NCBI RefSeq assembly: GCF_964019385.1
Contig: NC_088646.1
Coordinates: forward strand, 42,157,908-42,221,907
From: Sycon ciliatum
Lineage: Eukaryota > Porifera > Calcarea > Leucosolenida > Sycettidae
Reading direction: 5' to 3'
Length of the DNA: 64,000 nt
Part shown: positions 22,538 through 35,300 of the stretch, in pieces
Layout of the letters: every line of letters starts with the position of its first letter
Position numbering within the stretch: the first letter of the stretch is position 1
Translations under genes and position numbers: made by a program
The notes under the pieces: model-generated
The model's database searches: none
The model's input: the letters and a program-made list of their open reading frames with translations, nothing else
What the model was told of the DNA's origin: nothing

Positions 22538-23407
22538 GTGTTTGACATTGCTCCAGACGGCGTTAGGAAATGCATCATTTCAACAAACATTGCAGAAACA
22601 TCAGTTACAATAGATGGTGTGCGATTCATTCTGGATTCTGGCAAGGTAAAGCATTGCTAATAACTCGAGGATGCACGTTTGTATAGTTACTCTTCAACTC
22701 TATGCCGTTCATTTTTGTTAACGTACATGTCACATGCTCTTGTAACACAACCATAGACATATGCATGTACATGTTTATGTATGGCTGTACCCTGCCTGGA
22801 GAGTAGAGTAGGACACGCATTCCAATGCAGTTCTCTCATGCCATTCAATACCCGCTTCGCTTGACCCTGTGCTTTCCCATCACTCACTCATATGAAAGTT
22901 CGGAGCTGCTCCCATTTTACTTGGTCGCATTGACTTCATCACTGTTTGACGTATGCACTGAAGTCGCTCAAAGTTAACAAGTGGAAAATTGACGGGGGGG
23001 GGGGGGGGCATTGACAGGGGGGGGGGGGCATTGACAGGGGGCGCGGGCATTGACAGGGGGGCGCGGGCATTGACAGGGGGGCGCGGGCATTGACAGGGGG
23101 GGCATTGACAGGGGGGGGGGGGCATTGACAGGGGGGGGGGGGGCGGGGGGCAGATGAACAGTACTTTACGGTAGTGTAAGTTGATATTGGGGCATCCCTT
23201 ATGCTTGGGTGAAATTGTGACAAGTAGATTATACTGCTGTTTTGAACACTGCATTCTTTTGTGTTTTCTGCATTTCTGGCAGGTCAAGGAGATGGGGTAT
23301 GACTCAACTGCAAAAATGCGCCGACTTCAAGAGTTTTGGATTAGCCGTGCTAGTGCCGAGCAGCGTAAAGGACGTGCTGGTAAGTTGATAGTACGGGTCA
23401 GAGTAGA

Positions 23408-23438
<31 letters not shown>

Positions 23439-23443
23439 ATGTG

Positions 23444-23491
<48 letters not shown>

Positions 23492-26400
23492 TATGTGTGT
23501 ATGTGTGTGCGTGTATGTGTATGTATGTGTGTTTGTGTATGTGCATGTATGTATGTGTGTGTGTGTGTGTGTGTGTGCCGAAAGAGTTCCGTTGCGCATG
23601 TGGCCGTCCCTTTGGCCGCATTGGGGACCTGAAGAGGCACCCCCCCCCCCCCCCACTGCCGCGTCTGAGCCATCATCGCTACACGATGGGCGTTCAAGAT
23701 CCAAGGTCCAAGGTGTGCGTACGTGTGTGTGTACGTGCGTGTGTGTGTGTGTGTATGTGTGTGTGTGTGTGTGTGTATGTGTGTGTGTGTGTGTGTATGT
23801 GTGTGTGTATGTGTGTGTGTATGAAATGCAGAGTCTAGGTTTTCGCTAGATATGGCGGTATGAGTTGCAATGAGTGATTATTGGCAGGCACGGGCATATC
23901 TACATGACGTACAGGTGGAAGATACACATGAAAAGAAGGAAACAAGTGTGTTCCATGGTTTTACCGCTCGTCAGACAGTACTGCTGACATCAGACATCAC
24001 TGCTGACATCAGACATCACTGCTGACATCAGACATCAGTGCTGACATCAGGTATCAGTGCTGACATCAGACATCAGTGCTGTCTGATGATCAGTAAACCC
24101 GGGAAACTCAAGAGTTACAGCAGAACCGTTTTGTTTCCTTCTTGTTATACGGCTCTGTACCTAGGTGTATTGAGCACTCTCCGAAGCTGTCTCAACTCTC
24201 CCTGAGTGTACATGTAGGAGATAAGTAACCGCTTTGGATTACTGACTATGTCGAGTTTTAAGCCTATGGCAATCTTCAGGCAACTATTATGATAAAAAAA
24301 CTGTTGCACCGGTCCCCACGCAGATCACTTATCTCAGAACAACATTTCAGCCCCGATGTCACCCACAGTATCCTTGGCTGAGCTGCCTTGCAGCGCTTCC
24401 TTCAGCCTTGTCAGCTTGTACTCGTCCGAGACGAAACAGTCCTCATCCACAAGGTGCTTGAAAGTTTGCTTCCAGCACACAAACTGCTGTGTGCTACCGC
24501 TGAACTTGGGCAACTTCAGGAGCTTCAATTGGTGGAACGCCATAACTCGAAGGACCAAATGTTGCACCGGTCCCCTTGCAGGGTCGTGCCAAGATTCGCT
24601 ATTCATCGAGGAGACTGCTGTGTCCAGTGAGGAGCTGGTTGGGTGTCGACATTGTTTTGCGCCCAGTGTTGTCTCCAAGCTTCTTGAGCTTCAGAAGTGA
24701 CCTGGGGTACCAGTGGCATTGCGGATGGCTGCTTGAAAAGGCAGGTCGATATTATCCTGGCAGGCGCGTACGCAGGGGGGGGGGGGGGGGGGGGGGCAAA
24801 TGTTCCAAACGAGCAACGTTTTTGGGCATTTTCTGGTAGGGCGCACGATCGATCTGGCAAGAATGCAAAACTTCAACAGATCGTAACTCAGTCAAATCTC
24901 GCTCAAATTCAACGATCCAAATATCCAGGCAGAATAGAAAACTCTCAGCTGTCGGTTGAAACAATTTGCAATGCGCTGCGAGCAACGTCTCTTGAGATAA
25001 ATCATTCGTAAGTTGAGCCGCGATCTCGCAATAGGCCGATTGCGAATACGTCATCCCGTACGGGTCAAGATTCGGGCAGCTGGGTGTAAAGGGTGTCAAA
25101 TCTTCATTTTTCGCGGTCTATTCAGTCAAGGCATTTTTGGCATGAAACACATTGTTCGTAGATGTCTTTGAAGTCTGCTTTTTATTTCTTGCACCGTCGG
25201 TGTGTGTGGTTCTGCTTTCATCAAGGCATGCCTCACCACTGCTGTGTGCCATTTTGTGCGAACAACAGTTCGAAATCAGATGGAGTGTCGTCTTTTAGCT
25301 TTCCCGACCGAGAAAAGAAGCCCGATGTGTTTCAGAAGTGGATTTTTGCTATTCGTCGAGATATTGGAATGACCTTCTCAGTGAACTCGTCTACTCGTGT
25401 GTGTGGGGATCACTTCACTGAAGGAGACTTCCACACGGGTGGCAGGAAACGAAAACGCTCGTCAGAGCGACCGAGTCCTCGTTTACTGCCAAATGCTGTC
25501 CCTTCTGTTTTCAAGAATTTTCCTGCCCATTTGCAAGTCACAACACTGACACGCAAGGCACCTATGGATCGTTTTAGTGTACCTCCCCAGAAGCGTGCTA
25601 GAGGAGTTGTATCTGCCAGCTCTGCCACGGCTGCAGCCACCAGGTCACCAGCTGAGGATGACGAATCTGTTGATGATAGTGTGTTTCTTGACGACGAGGT
25701 CAATGTGGATGTTGTTGGTGAACACGAGACCTGTGACTGTGTATTACACTGGAAGGCCAAAGCTGAGGAGCTGCAGGAAGAGGTTGACAGACTTCAGGTC
25801 AAGGTGCAGCAGACCACTTTTTTCTGTCACCAGATTCTGCCACAGTGACACCAAGATCCGCTATACACTGGATTTCCATCGTATGGCATGTTCACTGCAT
25901 GTTTTTAACTATTTGAGGCCATCTGCAGTGACCATGCGTTCTTGGCAGGGTGAGAAGACTTATGTGGGAGACCGCAGTGGCAACAAACCTGGCCCTAAAT
26001 GCAAGTTGCAACTTGAGGAGCAGTTCTTCATGGTACTTGTTCGGCTACGTCTTGGTCTTGATGTGGAGGATCTTGCTGACAGGTTTGCAGTTGCACCATC
26101 TGCAGTCAGTCGTCTCTTCACTACTTGGATAAACCTGATGAGCTGCAAGTTTCGGGAGCTTCCATTGTGGCCGTCACGTTCTAAGGTGGACAAGTGGATG
26201 CCTCAGTCCTTTCAGGCCTGGTACCCTAGCATGAGGGTGATCATAGACGACACGGAGTTTTTTTTATCGAGAAGCCATCCTCGCTAGCTCGGCAATCAGC
26301 TACGTAGTCCTCTTATAAAAATCATAACACCTATAAGTCCTTGATTGGCATTTCACCTGACGGGTCAGTCACGTTCGTTTCAGACCTTTATGAAGGCTCT

Positions 26401-29400
26401 ATCTCCGATCGCAGCCTCACAGAAGCATCTGGGATCCTACAACTGCTACAGAAAGGTGACAGCGTTATGGCCGACAAAGGGTTCGAAATTCAAGACCTTG
26501 CTTCTGTTGGGGTCAAGCTGAACATCCCACCAAAGCGGCAAGGCGATCGCTAGATGCTTGCGCAAGATGTTATGACAACAAAGAAGATAGCAGCTGTGAG
26601 GATCCACGTTGAGCGAGCGATTTGTTGGATCAAGTCATTTACGCTTGTGTCATGAACGATTCCCAGCAGCTTGTCCACCTTAGCTGATCAAATGATTTTC
26701 GTTGCAGCTGTTCTTTTCAACTTTCAGCCAGGTCTTGTATCATAGAGTGTGCTCATGTATCTTGGTTGTCACGTGCCAATGCCCAAACACTACTATGATT
26801 TCACAGTTTAAAGGGGCACTCCGGCTTCATTTTCGACGCCGAGTTTTCGATGCCAAGACGAAGGTTGGTGAAAGAAAAGACCCCTCGAACAAGAACGAGT
26901 CTCCAGAAGCGATCGAGTCGAGCACGAAGACGACTTTTGAATTTCGCCGAGCGAGCGCTGATGACGTAATGAGGGATTAGCTTGCCAGTGGAAATGCATT
27001 TGCGCACATACATTTCACATACCTTTTGGCCAATTTTCAATCGAAGAGGAGGTTGTTTTCTATGTTCTCTCAACGTCGTGAGCGATCCCGTCTTCTATAC
27101 CCTTCCAGGTACCCTGAAGGTCCTCCAGAGGAGAATTTATCTCCAGCAAAGCGTTGTTGATCCGCTAAATTCGTCTCGAGACATATTCACCCAGTGCTCA
27201 TAAATGTAGAATGTTGAATGATGTGCGACGATGGAGAGAGAGGTTGATAGCCGCTTTCGCAGGGAAAGTGAAGCTGCTGGCAGTAACAACGGGGAGTTTG
27301 TTAGCATCACACGAGCATGCAGACTTCAAAGCTGCTTGACGGAATCGGGGAGTACGGACTATTTGGCTCGCCCTCAGTTTAGTGAATTTTATGACCAGAA
27401 AATTATTCAATCAGGATCCATTCTACAAGATGTGTAGTACAGGTGATTTCTGAACTTGACGATATGGAGACCGACCAGTAGACCTACCAACAACGTGTCC
27501 CTGCAGGAAATTCACCCAAGGCTATTGCTATCCTCTTCAGTGGCTGTTGTTTTTTAGTAAAAATATGTTCACTTCTCTCAACATACTCCTGCATGGCAGC
27601 AAGAAGGTGCGCTATGGAATTCAACGCCACAATCTTCGCCAAGCTGTGGATGAAGCATGGTCAAGTCATGGCAGTACATATACCTGAAACAGATGAGAAA
27701 TTGAAGTTCCTTTGTGATGGAAAGTTTGACAGCCCCAGTGACCGAGTCAAGCATTGTCTTTTGCTGTGGCACAAGTTGCTGAAGAATCCGAGATGGTCTT
27801 GGAATTATGCACATGGATACTACCAGAAATAATGGTGGCATGAACCATTGTGGAATGGGACAGCTCACGGAGAATACTGGAATAGCTCAAGTATCTCTAG
27901 GTGATTGTAAATCCTGTTCTGGCTGATAGCTTCGGCCTGCTGCGCCCGTCCATGTACAATGATGGTAACATGCATTTCTGTTTTCGACATATTTGCCGGC
28001 TACTGTACTGTGGTTTTTTTTTTATTACAGTTGCAGGTCCCTTATATAGAAATATGTTCAACCCCCCTGCCACATACCCACATTATAAAATATGAACTAA
28101 CAATTTCACTGTTGGACTCGCCGGCGGCTAGAGAGCAAAGGATTAATTTATAGCAAAGAAAAGGACCAGGGAACAACAAGTTACGCTATAATGTCCACGA
28201 ACAATTTCACTGTATTTGAAATAATTTGGTTTGATACCCTGAGAACTCTGAAACTTTGCAGCACTGTGGATTATGTGGATACAACATTTATGGAAGGAAA
28301 AGTGGAATAATATCTAACACATTGTTCAAATAATTATAGCACTGAATTGTTGAGATTGTGAGCACATTCCAATCAGCACTCTACATACTAGTATTTATAA
28401 GCGGTGGCAATCGTTAGGAATAGGTCGTGCGTTGTCAGAGTGCTCTAGTATATGAGAGAATGTTTTGTTTGTCTAATCGACGGCTCGTTTGAAGCCAGAG
28501 TTGTTTGAACTTGTTTCAGTCGACTTGATTCTAGACAGTAGTCGAAGGAGTACTCTGAAGTATACACCAGGCGTAGTCTGTAAGGTATCTCGTGAGAATT
28601 CTGTCGGTACACATCAGGTATCAGCTTGCAAAGATGGCTCCTCTCTGTTTCTTGAAAGCCTGTATAGTTGGACTGTGGCTCCAGCGATTCCCTTCTCAGA
28701 GCAGGTACCATACCCAATACGGTCAATGCATATTGGACAGACCTGTGTGCACAACAGAAATAGTGGAGAGAAATCTCTCAGCTCATGAACACATCAGTGA
28801 AGTTTGAACTGCCGTTGTTTGTGGCCATCAGTATAAACCTATCGACTATAAGAATAATGTGCAAAAAACCCTCTATAACTACAGCTGGGGCAATGGAATT
28901 ATAAAGCATCTAGCTTAGGGAACTGCCAATTCTGGTCGGAGTTGCGTTCGAGGCCTGCAATTCATGATGGCTATCGTATGTTGCATTGACCAGAGATCAT
29001 ATAAAACTTCCATGCCACATTGAAACACGCACTACTTTCGAGTACTTTGGTATCCCCCACCAAATGGGCATTCGTTCCTGGGGTGGCAGGCGTCAACATT
29101 CGTTATGCCTGGATCAGATTTCATTGACCCCAACAGTCATGAAGAATCATTTTTACTTTGACTGGATTTCAGTACAAGTTAGTTGTAGAACTGCAGAATA
29201 AATTTTGTTGTATTTGGGCAACCATTTCTCTACAAATGCTCTATTAGGAATTATTTTTATAAAATACATGTCCAAATTCCACATCTACCCAAATCGGAAT
29301 ACTTGATCACGTATTCAGTCCTACACGGAATGACCAGGCAGGCACAGTGGGTTGGTCAAAGACCATGATTGAGATACGAGAGGTACCTGGTTCAAGTCCT

Positions 29401-32278
29401 GCCTGGGAGCGGTTTTTCCAGCCGTGCTGCTACCCACAGTCAACTGGGAACTTGTGGCCAGGCACAAGGGGTACATGGATGCAGCTAATGGGGTCGTTTT
29501 CGGCACTTGTGCCAGTGGTTGTGAGACTTATCCACTCACCCCCACCGTTAGGTGCTGCATCTGCCGCTAGGGTTTATCGGGTGTTAGTGGCCGTCGTGAG
29601 TTCCCTTCGGGAACGGACACGATAATTTTTTTTATTTTACTTTTTACGGAATGTTTAGAAAACGCCAGGGAATAGGAATTTGCTAACGAGAACTCCAGGC
29701 CAGGGTACTAGCATACGAACAAAACAAGATAAAAACTCACCAGTATACTTGTAGTAATTCATGTCGGTGTAATATTCACGATAAGCAACGAGGCACCCTC
29801 CGATTTGGTCAAGCTGCTTTGAAGTCTGGTTGTTCAGGTGATACAAACGGGCTCCCCGTTGTTACTTCCAGCAGCTTCACTCTTCCTGCGACAGTGGCTA
29901 TCAGCCTCTCTCTCCATCGTCGACAATTATCACAGATTCAACATTCTACATTTATCAGCACTGCACTGGGTGAATATGTCTCGAGACGAATTTAGCGGAT
30001 CAACAACGTTTTGATGGAGATAAATTCTCCTCTGGAGGACCTTCAGGGTACCTGGAAGGGTATAGAAGACGGGATCGCTCACGGCGTTGGGAGAACATAG
30101 CAAACAACCTCTTCTTCGATTGAAAATTGGCCAAAAAGTGTGTGAAATGTATGTGCGCAGATGCATTTCCACTGGCAAGCTAATCCCTCATTACGTCATC
30201 AGCGCTCGCTCGGCCGAAATTCAAAAGTCGTCTTCCTGCTCGACTCGATCGCTTCTGGAGACTCGTTCTTGTTCGAGGGGTCTTCTCTTTCACCTACCTT
30301 CGTCTTGGCATCGAAAACTCGGCGTCGAAAATGAAGCCGGAGTGCCCCTTTAAATAACCGACGAGGAGACAACAGTCGGAAAATAGAACTAATTGTGCAC
30401 TCATAACCATCATGGTTATGAGTGCACAATTAGTTTTATTTATCGCTATTTTCCGACTGTTGTCTCCTCGTCGGTTATTTAAACTGTGAAATCATCGTAG
30501 TGTGTGGGCATTCTATTGCCAGGTGTGTCTTTACCACCATATTGCCAGGTGTGTCTTTACCACCATATTGCCAGGTGTGTCTTTACCACCATATTTATCA
30601 ACCATAAGTACAGCTGCAGTGGTGTCTTCAACTTCATTCTTCCGAGTCAAGCTCCGTATGAAGACATCCAAGGAGAAGATTGCCTGATGAGTCCAGCGGG
30701 GACGAAACGTACGACGCAATCGAGCTATGTCGTTGCTGTGTCATCTTCTATGTGCCATGCGGTACTTGATGTATCAGCCTGCTATGTCGGATACCGCCAA
30801 CCATGCATCAACTAGGCGCCAGGCGCGAACTGATGGTGGTGGTGGTGTGAAGGAGAGCTCTGTGCCAGAACTTTGCAGCCTGGAGAGCGTGTGTGGGCAT
30901 TCTGTAAAACGATAAAAAAGAACCGTCATAGTTAATCACGCTGCACAGCACATGTGTGTGCTCTTTTTCAGACGTTTCTCCTGAGCATTTTGTGTTCGTA
31001 TATTTTGCTCTATTGTTTCCTCGTCTTCCCAGCTTTGTTCAGCATATCATTATGCGCCGCACTACAGTAGTGTGTTGTGCACTCTCTTTCACACTACAGT
31101 AGTGTGTTGTACACTCTCTTTCACACTACAGTAGTGTGTTGTACACTCTCTTTCACACTACAGTAGTGTATTGTGCACTCTCTTTCACACTACAGTAGTG
31201 TGTTGTGCACTCTCTTTCACACTACAGTAGTGTATTGTACACTCTCTTTCACACTACAGTAGTGTATTGTACACTCTCTTTCACACTACAGTAGTGTATT
31301 GTACACTCTCTTTCACACTACAGTAGTGTATTGTGCACTCTCTTTCACACTACAGTAGTGTATTGTACACTCTCTTTCACACTACAGTAGTGTATTGTGC
31401 ACTCTCTTTCACACTACAGTAGTGTATTGTGCACTCTCTTTCACACTACAGTAGTGTATTGTACACTCTCTTTCACACTACAGTAGTGTATTGTGCACTC
31501 TCTTTCACACTACAGTAGTGTGTTGTACACTCTCTTTCACACTACAGTAGTGTATTGTACACTCTCTTTCACACTACAGTAGTGTGTTGTGCACTCTCTT
31601 TCACACTACAGTAGTGTGTTGTGCACTCTCTTTCACACTACAGTAGTGTATTGTACACTCTCTTTCACACTACAGTAGTGTATTGTACACTCTCTTTCAC
31701 ACTACAGTAGTGTATTGTACACTCTCTTTCACACTACAGTAGTGTATTGTACACTCTCTTTCACACTACAGTAGTGTATTGTACACTCTCTTTCACACTA
31801 CAGTAGTGTATTGTGCACTCTCTTTCACACTACAGTAGTGTATTGTGCACTCTCTTTCACACTACAGTAGTGTATTGTGCACTCTCTTTCACACTACAGT
31901 AGTGTATTGTACACTCTCTTTCACACTACAGTAGTGTGTTGTACACTCTCTTTCACACTACAGTAGTGTATTGTGCACTCTCTTTCTAGCTGTTCACTGT
32001 TGACAACAGTTGCAGTGAGTTCTTACACTGTGACCCAGAGTCATTATTTGCCATTGTCGTGTTGTCACATGGGATAGCTGCAACCAGCTGAGAACCAACT
32101 CAACCAAGTCAGGTGCATGGGTGCGTGTGCGTGTTTTGGCTTTTCGTGTAGTGGTTCCTTCATAGTTCACGTACTATACCAAGCAGGCTGAATAAGACAA
32201 TCTCATTCCTCTGCCCTCTAGCAGATGCTCAAGCAACCAGACCAATACTTACACATACACACACACACGCACGCACGC

Positions 32279-32341
<63 letters not shown>

Positions 32342-35300
32342 ACACTGAATGCTGCCACACGCGCTCGCTTGCACACTGAATTTTGGCAAGCTCACTGCTG
32401 GAATACAATTGGAGGTATTTTCCCCATGAATGTTCATACCAAGGATTCTGAGTTGCTGTCATCGAATTCAGAAGACTAGTAATGGCATCCGACGAGGAGG
32501 CATGTATGCATACATGCATGCAGGAACAATAGGCTAGTGTTAGCACTGCTAGACTAGAAACTTAGTACAGAAAAAATGATAGAGATGTTGAACAGATGCA
32601 GAAAAAAGATAAAGCAGCAAACCCGTAAGTGGGGACCAGCCCCTTTCACTCAGGCACGGACACAGTTTCGTCAAACACTCAAAGCCGGCAAGAGACGGGA
32701 GAAATAGAAATTTTTCAGCTTGCAGATGGCAGACTGGACAAAGGAGTCATCTAATGCCACAGGAACTATGGCGACATCCTTTGTTGTCCACACAGCAAGC
32801 CACCCAGCCTTGCAATCACAAACATGCATGGCGATTTGCATCTGGTAGAAATACTCATGCTTCTTAGACAAGGTCAAGCTGGTGTCCTCAGTGGCTTGAA
32901 CATAAAACCGTGGCAACTTCACAGCCTCGTCAATGGCGCAGTTCCGGGCTTTGTATGGGCATTTTATCTCGATGAGGAACCGTGTTCCATCATCTGCCTC
33001 AAGGATGCCATCAGGAGATGCCGCGAGCCAATGCTCGGTGCTGTGGATAACAAGATCCCGAGAGGAAATCGGGCCTCGATCCTTGAGGAGCAGTTTCACG
33101 GCTGCCATAGCGTCTGGTTCGTGCATTGAGCCCCACTGGGTAGCACGATTCCCGGAGAAAGTGGGCTGGAGCTTCTCGCGGGTGAGAGAGCTGAAATCGT
33201 CACCCTCTACGACACACAACCTTCTTTGCCAAGGTAGACGTCACCCTCTTGCGGCGCTCGATGTACCAGAGATCTGATCCATATTGCTGTCGCGTCTGTT
33301 CCTCCAGCTCCGCAATGCGCTCTGGTGTCACAGCCACTTCTGCTTGGTAGTATGCATCTGATGTTGCATACTGAGGCGTAGGAGCGGTGCATGCAGATGG
33401 CACCTGCTCATCATCGCTCGAGTCAGACGAGCAGCCCTCATTGTCAGAATCACTGGGTGATGGACTCTCTTCAGCCAATCTTCAACCAACATGACGAGCC
33501 ATATTGCTTGACCATGCATGTCTTATCCGCAGCAAGTTGCCGATCATGCTCAGCAGAAAGAGCAGCGTGCAGGTCACGTACTTCCTCCAGGTGGGGTAGC
33601 CTTAAGTTCGTCGGGCGTGGATCATAGTGTGGAGCTTTGCGGTGGCGCTTGCTCACACCATACTCAGACTTGATGAGCATTGTATCAAGGACACGAGAGG
33701 GCGGGACTTTCTTCTTCCTCGGCTGGTTCCACTTCTGAAGTTTGCTGGTGCAGCTCAATGCGTACTCCTCGCGGAGACCCTTGTACCCTTGTGGACAAAG
33801 TCTTCAAGCGCATACAGTGTAGCTGCTACGGGATTGCAGCACCCAGCCAAACCAGCCAAACCAGCCAAACCAGCCAAACCAGCCAAACCAGCCAAACCAG
33901 CCAAACCAGCCAAACCAGCCAAACCAGCCAAACCAGCCAAACCAGCCAAACCAGCCAAACCAGCCAAACCAGCCAAACCAGCCAAACCAGCCAAACCAGC
34001 CAAACCAGCCAAACCAGCCAAACCAGCCAAACCAGCCAAACCAGCCAAACCAGCCAAACAAGCAACACACATGCAGTATGCTGCATGAATGTCAGCATGC
34101 AAAGTCAGGCATATCCGAACCAAGTACACCTTGTTGGTGACCATAGATGGGAGCATGGATGCTTTCACGTAGCACAACCCATCGTTGTCGGGTAAGTCAC
34201 GGTACTGCAGTTGCTGCACGTGGCCATCCATAAAAACGAAAACCTTTCGAAATGCCTCGAAGGATAACAGACTTCTCTTCATCTGTCTCATCGTCAGCAA
34301 GCTCTCCATCATCACCTGCTATAACAGATATAACAGGACGCTCCACGTAGTGTTTATAGATTGTGGCAAATGACACGGCCGGCAAGGCAGACAAGCAGGA
34401 CTTCCACCCATCAGCAGGGGGCTTCGGGATGGACCGAGACAAGTTGTAGTGTCCACTACTCGACGTAGCTTGCAGTTGTGCAAGCTTGTTTGCAATGTTG
34501 GCTCCATTGTCAGGGTCAACCAAGTCCTTGGCCAAGCCAGTAGAAATATAGTCATTTACCCTGAGCAACGAACAAGTAAAACAATACGCCGGTGAAGTGC
34601 ATGCCTGACATGCAAGAAAAAATCCACACATACGTTTGTTGCAATTCTGCTTTGCAACCTCCTCTCCTTGCTCCGCGACAAGCGAGCCACGTTTTCAACT
34701 GCGGAACAGTAAGATCCTGTGGTGTACCCGTGTACATCGTACATATTTGCACTCTCATGTTTCTTATTATGCTACTGCATCTCCTTGCATGGACGTGCGT
34801 ACAACCTTACAGCATACTACTCATACTATGCATGCATGTGTGTACTCCGTGCCCATAATCGACAGTGCATGTCTCTTGTTGCTGTTCAGTCTTTCCTTGG
34901 TAGTTTCCTGACGAGTCGTCCTCTCTCAGTCCTTCGTTGCATTATTCTATTTCAATTAGGGGTCAAAGGGGTGTTCCGGGTACCCGGGTACCCGCCCGTT
35001 AATCTCAGGTACCGTTAGTAAAAGGGTACCCGTTTGGATTTCGGTGATCAGGTCAGTACGGAGCAACACTGCTGGGATTGTGCATTCCAGGCGGGAGTCA
35101 ATTATTTACAACTCCAAGCTGCATGCCTGCATTGTTGTTGCATTTTCGCACCTAGTAGATCTACCTCTGCAACTATCAGACTCAAATCAATTGGCGAATC
35201 ACAATGTGATATCAAAATGCAACCTGAGAACAGATAAATTACTATCATGGTTTATATGAAAATTGCGCAAAAATTAAAACATGGCTGCTAAAGGGTACCC

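Larger units (their letters stand above)
26812..30349. mobile_element. TTAA-flanked element with ~540-bp terminal inverted repeats (Kolobok-like?)
   Basis: Both ends read AGGGGCACTCCGGCTTCATT inward. The arms (26812-about 27355 and about 29790-30349) are reverse complements at roughly nine in ten positions. TTAA lies immediately outside each end (26808-26811 and 30350-30353). Each arm contains an inward-facing coding-like stretch, [20 protein letters not shown] then [14 protein letters not shown] in the left copy. I think this resembles the conserved core of a DDE transposase, but it is broken by stops. The inner region holds a small ORF (27593-27832) I do not recognise and a SINE at about 29333. 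TTAA targets are used by Kolobok and piggyBac elements; I cannot decide between them. It is non-functional as it stands. Confidence 0.7.

Noticed and set aside
31057-31986. CRISPR-like or regulatory array
   Set aside because: Contiguous 32-bp satellite without spacers.
33627-34195. ORFs of Pro-Ala-Lys, Ser-Gln-Thr, Phe-Gly-Trp and Leu-Val-Trp repeats
   Set aside because: Alternative frames of the 9-bp repeat. Only the Gly-Leu-Ala frame continues the SWIM-domain gene.
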